Part shown: positions 57,611 through 64,000 of the stretch, one piece after another
Layout of the letters: each line of letters begins with the position of its first letter
Numbering within the stretch: position 1 is the first letter of the stretch
NCBI RefSeq assembly: GCF_007954355.1
Contig: NZ_VOLR01000006.1
Coordinates: 124,001 to 188,000, forward strand
Length of the DNA stretch: 64,000 nt
Direction: 5' to 3'
Source: Colwellia hornerae
GTDB lineage: Bacteria > Pseudomonadota > Gammaproteobacteria > Enterobacterales > Alteromonadaceae
Notes under the pieces: generated by a model
Seen by the model: the letters and a program-made list of their open reading frames with translations, nothing else
Database searches by the model: none
Told to the model about the DNA's origin: nothing
Made by a program: the position numbers and the translations under genes

Positions 57611-58477
57611 TTATACTGAGTGTTCTTCTAGGTAATCTTCTGGTTTGAAATTTTCTAAAGTAACTGTAAATAAAGCGCCAAAAAGAACCACCAGCCAAGA
57701 TAAGTAAACCCATAAAAAGAGAATAGGAATACCCGCTAAAGCACCGTAAATAGCTTCATAAGAAGGTAATTGTGTAATATAAAAAGCAAAGCCTTTCTTT
57801 GCCAATTCAAATAATAGTGCTGCTAATGTTGCACCAAACAAGGCGTGTTTAATCGGCACCACTTTATTGGGCACAACCATATATAAAATAAGAAATGCGC
57901 CGATTGAAGCAATAATAGGCAAAGCTCTTAAAGCAACATTGGTAAGGCCAAAAATATCATAATTTCCTATCGATATTAAGGAAACAATATATGAAGTTGC
58001 TGCGATACTACTCCCCATTAAAACAGGTCCGAGCGTAAGGACCATCCAATACATAGAAAAGGCGGTAACAATGCGTCTTTTAGTTGTTACTCGCCAAATT
58101 TTATTTAAGCTAGTATCGATGGCAGAAATTAATAACAAAGCAAATAAGAATAAAAAACTAATCGCAATAGCTGACATTTCTGAAGCATTCGTGACAAAAC
58201 CGGTAATATGCTCTTTAACCACATCTCCAGCAGCAGGCATAAAATTTTCATAAACAAAATTTTCAATCAGTTCTTTAATATCAGTAAAGATAGGAAAAGC
58301 GGTCATAACTGACAACATGACTACAATCAAAGGCACCAATGACATCAAGGTTACATAAGATAAGTAGCCTGCCGTAATATGTACTTGCTCTTTTGATATT
58401 CTATTTAGAAAAAACAAACAAAAATGCCAAATAGTCTGACTTTGCTGGTTGTTTTTAATTGTTTTGATCCAGTTCAT
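57611..58477 (-). CDS. YihY/BrkB-family inner membrane protein
   Basis: 288 aa. Six predicted membrane helices with family segments [28 protein letters not shown] and [18 protein letters not shown]. Once named ribonuclease BN; that activity belongs to another protein. Function unclear, possibly transport. Upstream of pip on the same strand, 98 bp apart. Confidence 0.9.
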   Translation of the reverse strand: MNWIKTIKNNQQSQTIWHFCLFFLNRISKEQVHITAGYLSYVTLMSLVPLIVVMLSVMTAFPIFTDIKELIENFVYENFMPAAGDVVKEHITGFVTNASEMSAIAISFLFLFALLLISAIDTSLNKIWRVTTKRRIVTAFSMYWMVLTLGPVLMGSSIAATSYIVSLISIGNYDIFGLTNVALRALPIIASIGAFLILYMVVPNKVVPIKHALFGATLAALLFELAKKGFAFYITQLPSYEAIYGALAGIPILFLWVYLSWLVVLFGALFTVTLENFKPEDYLEEHSV

Positions 58478-58577
58478 TGCAAATTAGTTATTATCTTATG
58501 GTGCACAATATATTATGATAATTGCTAAGCAAGTGATAGTGATAATAATAGTAATAAAATTTAACTTAGGAGTGATG

Positions 58578-58811
58578 ATGTCTAATCAAGGTTCAGGTGG
58601 TAATGTTTTAGCGGCAATATGTAGTTTTTTTATTGCAGGCTTAGGTCAATTAGTTCAAGGGCGAATCCTCGCAGCAATCCTGTTTTTTCTGTTAACCTGG
58701 GTTAACTATACATTAGCAGCAACAGGAATATTATTCTTTATGGCCATTCCTGGTCTTGTTTTTCATCTATGGGCAATCATTGATGCTGCTCGCTATAAAG
58801 GTGGAAACTAA
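58578..58811 (+). CDS. Small two-helix membrane protein
   Basis: 77 aa from the ATG at 58578, with AGGAG 5 bases before; longer readings are not supported. Two to three hydrophobic segments (AAICSFFIAGLGQLVQG; AAILFFLLTWVNYTLAATGILFFMAIPGLVFHLWAI) with a GLGQLVQGR loop like small TM2-type proteins. Stop overlaps the next start (TAATG), so it is coupled to the DUF2959 gene. Confidence 0.68.
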   Translation: MSNQGSGGNVLAAICSFFIAGLGQLVQGRILAAILFFLLTWVNYTLAATGILFFMAIPGLVFHLWAIIDAARYKGGN

Positions 58812-59461
58812 TGAACAAGATCTCAGTAAAGGTATCATTATTTTTCCTTTTACTGTCAATAGTAGGCTGTCAATCCGCCTACTATTCGGCGATGGAAAAA
58901 GTTGGTAAACATAAACGTGATATATTAATTGATCGTGTTGAAAGTGCTACAGACTCACAAGAAGCAGCAAAAGAAGAGTTTAAAAATGCTTTAGAGCAGT
59001 TTTCTGCATTAGTAAATTTTGATGGCGGTGAGCTACAACAACAATATGAAATAAGTAATGACCATTATCATACCAGTAAGGTTGCTGCAGAGGATGTAAC
59101 TGCTCGTATTGATTCTATCGAAGCTGTCGCTGAAGCTTTGTTTAATGAATGGCATAGTGAATTAGAACAATTTACTAACCAATCTCTAAAACGACAAAGC
59201 CAATCACGTTATAACGAAACCCAAAATCGTTATACTTCAGTAATTGAATCAATGCGTAATGCGGAAAAAAGAATGCAACCCATTCTTGATGCACTAAAAG
59301 ATAATATGCTTTATTTAAAACATAATCTTAATGCACGAGCGATTGGTGAGCTAAAAACAGAATATAAATTAATTGAACAAGATGTGGAGCGCTTGATTAA
59401 CGAAATGAACAGTTCAATTAACAAATCACAAACATTCATAAAATCACTTAAAAACCCTTAA
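58811..59461 (+). CDS. DUF2959-family lipoprotein
   Basis: 216 aa. Signal peptide with lipobox LSIVGC (C20). The rest is predicted almost wholly helical/coiled coil, with YYSAMEKVGKHKRDILIDRVESATDSQEAAKEEFKNALEQF as in DUF2959. An extracytoplasmic lipoprotein of unknown role, common in Alteromonadales. Coupled to the small membrane protein gene before it. Confidence 0.82.
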   Translation: MNKISVKVSLFFLLLSIVGCQSAYYSAMEKVGKHKRDILIDRVESATDSQEAAKEEFKNALEQFSALVNFDGGELQQQYEISNDHYHTSKVAAEDVTARIDSIEAVAEALFNEWHSELEQFTNQSLKRQSQSRYNETQNRYTSVIESMRNAEKRMQPILDALKDNMLYLKHNLNARAIGELKTEYKLIEQDVERLINEMNSSINKSQTFIKSLKNP

Positions 59462-59618
59462 GATAGAGCCAGCTGCTTTATTAGTAGCCTGTTTAATATC
59501 AAAAAATGAATGATGAATGAAGGATGGTTGCTTATTTACTTTCGATGAGCTGCCATCAATCTTATCTATTAGTGCGTCGCACTTGCTATTGATTGATGAG
59601 ATCTTATCTGATTATAAA

Positions 59619-59798
59619 TTATAAAGTGTCGTTGCTCGATCTGGCGTGTGCCAAAGGAGTATTGGCAAACAAATCACTTTGATTTTGATTAATAGCAGAA
59701 AGTAAGCTCGAAAGCTCTCTTATTTGACTTGGACCCGCAGTGCCTTGTTCAAAAAGTTGACTTAATCGTTGTAACACTTTGAGTTGTTCTGGAGACAT
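59619..59798 (-). CDS. Small ORF, 59 aa
   Basis: ATG at 59798 with AAAGG 9 bases upstream; translation starts MSPEQLKVLQRLSQLFEQG and ends HARSSNDTL. It is helix-rich and Gln/Leu-rich. It shares the pattern L-x-x-L-F-E-x-(A/G) with the neighbouring ORF at 59848-60024. No family recognised. Good ribosome site and tandem arrangement favour a real gene. Confidence 0.55.
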   Translation of the reverse strand: MSPEQLKVLQRLSQLFEQGTAGPSQIRELSSLLSAINQNQSDLFANTPLAHARSSNDTL

Positions 59799-59847
59799 TT
59801 CGAAATTCCTTTTCTGAGTAATATTCTATAAAAATACTTCTTTGTTA

Positions 59848-60024
59848 TCAAGCTGTGGCATGTTGATAGTAAGTAGACTCTTGCATTGGCAAACTTATTT
59901 CTCTGCCATCATCAATATACTCTTGATAAAGAACCTTTAACTCTCTGCGCTCTATAATGTTAGCTTTATCGGCAACAGCCTTTTCAAATAGATCATTTAA
60001 ACGATTTAATTTTGTCTGCTCCAT
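59848..60024 (-). CDS. Small ORF, 58 aa
   Basis: ATG at 60024 with GGGAG 11 bases upstream. Starts MEQTKLNRLNDLFEKAVAD, then ERRELKVLYQEYIDDGREI, mostly helical and charged. Stop 49 bp before the next small ORF on the same strand, so a two-gene unit. No recognised family; the sequence looks protein-like rather than random. The rest of 59462-60336 outside these ORFs holds only the typA terminator and presumed promoters. Confidence 0.58.
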   Translation of the reverse strand: MEQTKLNRLNDLFEKAVADKANIIERRELKVLYQEYIDDGREISLPMQESTYYQHATA

Positions 60025-60290
60025 GCTAAGTTTGCTCCCTGCACTGATACTTTAAAATTCAACGAGTAAACTAATCGTATCAGTAAAACTAACATTCACC
60101 AGTGAGTTGTAGTTAATAGCGTCAACTCTATATTTTTATATTAATGACTTACTGGACTAATATTCATTAAAAACAACAAATTAAATAATCATCATCAATT
60201 TTAGTTGTTGTTTATCATCTAACTTCCTATGTGTTTTTAAGACATGTCTTACACTGTATGACGTTTAGGCTTACTAAAATGGACTGACAA

Positions 60291-60314
60291 AAAAACCAGC
60301 CGCAGCTGGTTTTT
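60291..60314 (-). terminator. Intrinsic terminator after typA
   Basis: Perfect 10-bp stem AAAAACCAGC (60291-60300), loop CGCA, GCTGGTTTTT (60305-60314), 23 bases beyond the typA stop. Confidence 0.9.
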
Positions 60315-60336
60315 ATCAAGAGACTAAATAAGAAGC

Positions 60337-62151
60337 TTATTTAGGACGAGTATCACGCTTACGTTCATTCTCTTTTAAAAGCTTTTTACGAATACGAATG
60401 CTTAGCGGTGTTACTTCGACTAACTCATCGTTATCAATAAACTCAAGTGCTTGCTCAAGTGACATAACGATAGGCGGCGTTAACGTTTGTGCTTCATCAG
60501 TACCTGATGAACGAACGTTAGTTAACTGCTTACCTTTAAGAGCATTTACTGTTAAGTCATTGTCACGGCTATGAATACCAATAACTTGACCTTCGTAGAT
60601 ATCAACACCGTGTCCGATCAACATACGACCACGTGATTGTAAGTTAAAGATTGCATTCGTTAATGCTTTACCTGTTGCATTACCGATCATTACACCATTT
60701 TTACGTTGGCCAATATCGCCACCTTTGTGAGGTCCGTATTCAAAAAATGTATGATAAATTAAACCAGAACCTGATGTTAATGTCATGAATTCAGTTTGGA
60801 AACCAATCAAACCACGACTTGGCATGATGAAATCCATACGAATACGACCTGTTCCATCAGGTGCCATATCTGTTAATTCAGCTTTACGAACACCCATTCT
60901 TTCCATGATAGGCCCTTGATGTTGTTCTTCAACATCAATGGTTACATTTTCATAAGGTTCTTGTATTTCGCCGTCAATTTCACGAATAATAACTTCAGGA
61001 CGTGATACCGCTAACTCAAAACCTTCGCGGCGCATGTTTTCAATTAAAATGCCTAAGTGAAGCTCACCACGACCTGAAACTTTAAATTTGTCAGCATCAG
61101 GAAGTTGCTCAACACGTAAAGCAACGTTGTGAATTAATTCTTTGTCTAAACGGTCTTTGATGTTACGTGATGTAACATACTTACCTTCTTTACCACAAAA
61201 TGGTGAAGTGTTTACTTGGAAAGTCATATTGATAGTAGGTTCATCAACAGATAACGCCGGTAAGCCTTCAACTTCGGTAGGACAACAAACTGTATCTGAT
61301 ATTTTTAACTCGCCTAAACCAGTAATGGCAATAATATCGCCAGCAAAACCTTCTTCGATATCAAGTCTCTCTAGACCTAAGTAACCAAATACTTTACCAA
61401 CTTTAGCGTTATGAACCTTGCCAGTTGCTAATTTAATCGTCACTTGTTGGTTTGGTTTAACAGAACCACGAGTAATACGGCCAACGCCAATTACGCCCAA
61501 ATAAGAACTATAATCAAGTTGAGATATTTGCATTTGGAATGGACCATCTGGATCCGCTGTTGGTGCTGGCACTTCTTTAAGAATAGTATCAAATAAAGGT
61601 GTCATGTCTGTGCCGGTTACGCCTTCTTCAAGCGAAGCCCAACCATTGATTGCTGAAGCGTAAACAACTTTAAAGTCAAGCTGTTCATCAGTAGCGCCAA
61701 GGTTGTCAAACAATTCAAAAACTTGGTCCATAACCCAATCAGGGCGAGAGCCAGGCTTATCAACTTTATTGATAACTAGAATTGGCTTTAAACCTTGAGC
61801 AAACGCTTTTTTCGTTACGAAACGCGTTTGTGGCATAGGGCCTTCTTGTGCATCAACAATAAGTAAAACCGAATCTACCATTGACATAACACGCTCAACT
61901 TCACCACCAAAATCAGCATGGCCAGGAGTATCTACTATGTTTACACGGTAACCGTTCCAGTTAATAGCCGTATTTTTAGCTAAGATTGTGATACCACGTT
62001 CTTTTTCGATATCATTCGAATCCATCGTGCGCTCTTCAAGACCGCCGCGGGCATCAAGGGTACCTGATTGTTCTAACAATTTATCAACCAAAGTTGTTTT
62101 ACCATGATCAACGTGGGCTATGATGGCAACATTACGTAATTTATCTAACAC
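60337..62151 (-). CDS. typA: Ribosome-associated GTPase TypA/BipA
   Basis: 604 aa, family length. Translational GTPase needed for ribosome assembly and growth at low temperature. G1 [10 protein letters not shown], switch [16 protein letters not shown], domain V and the C-terminal BipA-specific region ([35 protein letters not shown]). Divergent from glnA, as in E. coli. Confidence 0.97.
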   Translation of the reverse strand: MLDKLRNVAIIAHVDHGKTTLVDKLLEQSGTLDARGGLEERTMDSNDIEKERGITILAKNTAINWNGYRVNIVDTPGHADFGGEVERVMSMVDSVLLIVDAQEGPMPQTRFVTKKAFAQGLKPILVINKVDKPGSRPDWVMDQVFELFDNLGATDEQLDFKVVYASAINGWASLEEGVTGTDMTPLFDTILKEVPAPTADPDGPFQMQISQLDYSSYLGVIGVGRITRGSVKPNQQVTIKLATGKVHNAKVGKVFGYLGLERLDIEEGFAGDIIAITGLGELKISDTVCCPTEVEGLPALSVDEPTINMTFQVNTSPFCGKEGKYVTSRNIKDRLDKELIHNVALRVEQLPDADKFKVSGRGELHLGILIENMRREGFELAVSRPEVIIREIDGEIQEPYENVTIDVEEQHQGPIMERMGVRKAELTDMAPDGTGRIRMDFIMPSRGLIGFQTEFMTLTSGSGLIYHTFFEYGPHKGGDIGQRKNGVMIGNATGKALTNAIFNLQSRGRMLIGHGVDIYEGQVIGIHSRDNDLTVNALKGKQLTNVRSSGTDEAQTLTPPIVMSLEQALEFIDNDELVEVTPLSIRIRKKLLKENERKRDTRPK

Positions 62152-62351
62152 GGGTTTTACTCACTTCTTGCAAGACTTTTTCATCAAAAGAATATAGGGC
62201 TATAATTGGGCGCGAATTATACAGCAACCAAGTCAACAAAGACAGCAACAAATATTTCAGCACTTATTAAATTCTCCATACATGAATGGTAATGCCCTGT
62301 TATACTCTTAAGCACCAACAACCAGCAAACGCACCAACTTGAAGCGGTGGG

Positions 62352-62368
62352 TGCACAAAAATAGTGCA
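62352..62368. promoter_or_regulatory. NtrC-type enhancer site upstream of glnA
   Basis: TGCAC-N7-GTGCA, a 17-bp palindrome that fits the NtrC consensus TGCACC-N5-GGTGCA in its conserved half-sites. It lies about 60 bp upstream of the -24/-12 promoter. A GGTGGGTGCAC run to its left could be a second, weaker half. Confidence 0.75.
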
Positions 62369-62419
62369 AAGGACCGTTGGTAGATAAGTTAACACCTTAT
62401 ATATAAAGGTTTTATCTAT

Positions 62420-62435
62420 TGGCATGAATTTCGCT
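62420..62435 (+). promoter_or_regulatory. Sigma-54 promoter of glnA
   Basis: TGGCATGAATTTCGCT: GG and GC are exactly 10 bases apart, as required for a -24/-12 promoter (consensus TGGCAC-N5-TTGCA). It is 59 bases before the glnA ATG. Confidence 0.72.
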
Positions 62436-62493
62436 TTATGCCCTTCATGCGAAATGCAAACGTATTTTATTTTAATGACACTGGAGACTTTAC

Positions 62494-63900
62494 ATGTCAC
62501 AAGCCGTATTAGATTTAATCAAAGACAACGACGTTAAATTTGTTGACCTACGTTTTACTGATTCAAAAGGTAAAGAGCAACACGTTTCAATTCCTCATCA
62601 CCAAGTAAATGAAGACTTTTTTGAAGACGGTAAAATGTTCGATGGTTCTTCTATTGAAGGCTGGAAAGGCATTAATGAATCTGACATGGTAATGATGCCT
62701 GATGCAGATTCAGCTGTATTAGACCCTTTTACAGATGCAGTAACATTAAATATTCGTTGTGATATTTTAGAACCAAGTACAATGCAAGGTTACAGCCGTG
62801 ATCCTCGTTCAGTTGCTAAACGCGCTGAAGAGTACTTACGTAGCACAGGTATCGCTGATACTGTATTAATTGGCCCTGAGCCAGAGTTCTTCTTATTTGA
62901 TGATGTACGCTTTAGTACTGATATGAGTGGTTCTTTCTACAAGATTGATGATAAAGAAGCCGCTTGGAATTCAGGTACTGAATACGAAGAAGGCAATATG
63001 GGTCACCGTCCAGGTGTTAAAGGCGGTTACTTCCCAACGTCTCCGGTAGATTCATCACAAGATATTCGTTCAGCCATGTGTTTAGTTATGGAAGAAATGG
63101 GCTTAGTTGTTGAAGCGCATCACCATGAAGTAGCAACTGCTGGTCAAAACGAAATTGCATGTCGCTTCAATACCTTAGTTAAAAAAGCTGATGAAGTTCA
63201 AATTTATAAGTATGTAGTACATAACGTTGCTCACGCTTACGGTAAAACAGCGACCTTCATGCCTAAGCCATTAGTTGGCGATAACGGCTCTGGTATGCAT
63301 GTTCATCAATCGCTTGCCAAAGACGGTGTTAACTTATTCGCTGGTGATAAATACGGTGGCTTATCTGAAATGGCGCTTTATTATATTGGCGGTATTATTA
63401 AGCATGCTAAAGCATTGAATGCTTTTACTAACCCAGCAACTAACTCTTACAAACGTTTAGTTCCACATTTTGAAGCGCCGGTAATGCTAGCATATTCTGC
63501 ACGTAACCGCTCTGCATCAATTCGTATACCGATTGTTCCATCACCAAAAGCAATGCGTATTGAAGCTCGCTTCCCTGATCCAGCAGCAAACCCATATTTA
63601 GCTTTTACTGCTTTATTAATGGCTGGTCTTGATGGTATTAAAAACAAAATTCATCCTGGTGATGCGATGGATAAAGATTTATACGATTTACCAGCAGAAG
63701 AAGCGGCAGCTATTCCACAAGTAGCAACATCGCTTGAAGATGCTTTACAAAGCTTAGAAGCTGATTATGAGTTCTTAATCGCTGGTGGTGTTATGGATAA
63801 AGATATGATTGATGCATACATTGCTATTAAACGTGCTGAATCACAACGCGTAAACATGACAACTCATCCATTAGAGTTTGAATTATATTACAGCGTATAA
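62494..63900 (+). CDS. glnA: Glutamine synthetase (type I)
   Basis: 468 aa. Joins ammonia to glutamate. Family blocks: [62 protein letters not shown] and [10 protein letters not shown]. The adenylylation tyrosine is at position 397 in KDLYDLP, so activity is probably controlled by GlnE. Preceded by an NtrC site and a sigma-54 promoter, so transcription should rise under nitrogen limitation. glnL/glnG would be expected downstream, outside the window. Confidence 0.97.
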   Translation: MSQAVLDLIKDNDVKFVDLRFTDSKGKEQHVSIPHHQVNEDFFEDGKMFDGSSIEGWKGINESDMVMMPDADSAVLDPFTDAVTLNIRCDILEPSTMQGYSRDPRSVAKRAEEYLRSTGIADTVLIGPEPEFFLFDDVRFSTDMSGSFYKIDDKEAAWNSGTEYEEGNMGHRPGVKGGYFPTSPVDSSQDIRSAMCLVMEEMGLVVEAHHHEVATAGQNEIACRFNTLVKKADEVQIYKYVVHNVAHAYGKTATFMPKPLVGDNGSGMHVHQSLAKDGVNLFAGDKYGGLSEMALYYIGGIIKHAKALNAFTNPATNSYKRLVPHFEAPVMLAYSARNRSASIRIPIVPSPKAMRIEARFPDPAANPYLAFTALLMAGLDGIKNKIHPGDAMDKDLYDLPAEEAAAIPQVATSLEDALQSLEADYEFLIAGGVMDKDMIDAYIAIKRAESQRVNMTTHPLEFELYYSV

Positions 63901-63924
63901 CATCGACTAAATGATTAAATAAAA

Positions 63925-63951
63925 AAAAAGCTCACTCCGGTGAGCTTTTTT
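63925..63951 (+). terminator. Intrinsic terminator after glnA
   Basis: AAAAAGCTCAC (63925-63935), loop TCCG, GTGAGCTTTTTT (63940-63951). Confidence 0.9.
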
Positions 63952-64000
63952 GTGGCAAATAGATGATTAATTATATAAGTTTAAGGTAGGCATTCTAAAT

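Overview
The window reads as a chromosomal segment of a low-GC marine gammaproteobacterium of the Alteromonadales, most like Colwellia/Thalassotalea. This rests on gene order (dnaB-alr; rpmE/priA-ftsN-hslV-hslU; hutI/hutC-hutU-hutH; typA/glnA), the AT-rich codon use, and genes typical of that group (MaoP, CheX, DUF2959, EAL proteins). The taxonomic call is inference. No rRNA or tRNA gene was seen.

Positions 1 to about 14.55 kb look like an accessory island. It starts inside a tyrosine recombinase (cut by the window edge). A serine resolvase follows, with its own inverted-repeat site. After about 1.2 kb of apparently non-coding DNA comes a four-gene type I restriction-modification operon: hsdM, a DUF1016/PDDEXK nuclease gene, hsdS and hsdR. 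Next are a repeat array with a duplicated hsdR tail, a YagK/YfjJ (inovirus Gp2-like) HUH protein, and a full-length IS21-type IstA whose three catalytic acidic residues are all replaced. The right end carries a 41-codon ORF coupled to a PrtN-family activator, a terminator, and a tandem AGTCCCCCA pair that may be arm-type integrase sites. This resembles the satellite/P4-like integrative elements that carry YfjJ and AlpA/PrtN-type genes.

From 14.9 kb the sequence looks like core chromosome. 14.9-25.9 kb: maoP, a periplasmic esterase, a nucleotide-phosphodiesterase-like lipoprotein with a duplicated 3' end, a large lipoprotein, a dienoyl-CoA isomerase-like crotonase, zur, an M1 peptidase with a DUF6702 partner, and cheX. 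26.1-36.9 kb: alr-dnaB, an ECF sigma/anti-sigma/DUF4097 operon, rpmE, priA, ftsN, hslVU behind a sigma-32-like promoter, and a DUF971 gene. 37-44 kb: a chemoreceptor with an HBM-like sensor, an EAL phosphodiesterase, rraA, and a GGDEF-EAL protein that has lost its catalytic motifs.

44.2-49.7 kb holds the histidine-utilisation genes, divergent around two identical HutC-type palindromes 40 bp apart. A 3 x 51-bp tandem repeat follows hutH. 50.3-52.6 kb encodes NfeD and two tandem SPFH proteins. 52.7-59.5 kb is a mixed housekeeping stretch (SDR enzyme, GNAT-thioesterase fusion, spermidine-synthase-like enzyme, dtd, proline iminopeptidase, YihY, DUF2959). Two unannotated small ORFs (59 and 58 codons) lie at 59.6-60.0 kb. 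The window closes with typA and glnA. glnA is preceded by an NtrC-type palindrome and a -24/-12 promoter, so nitrogen control is very likely.

The most unusual material is in the island: the catalytically dead IstA, the hairpin repeat array with the hsdR-tail duplication, and the PrtN operon. Assignments come from reading the sequence and from known family features; no database search was run.
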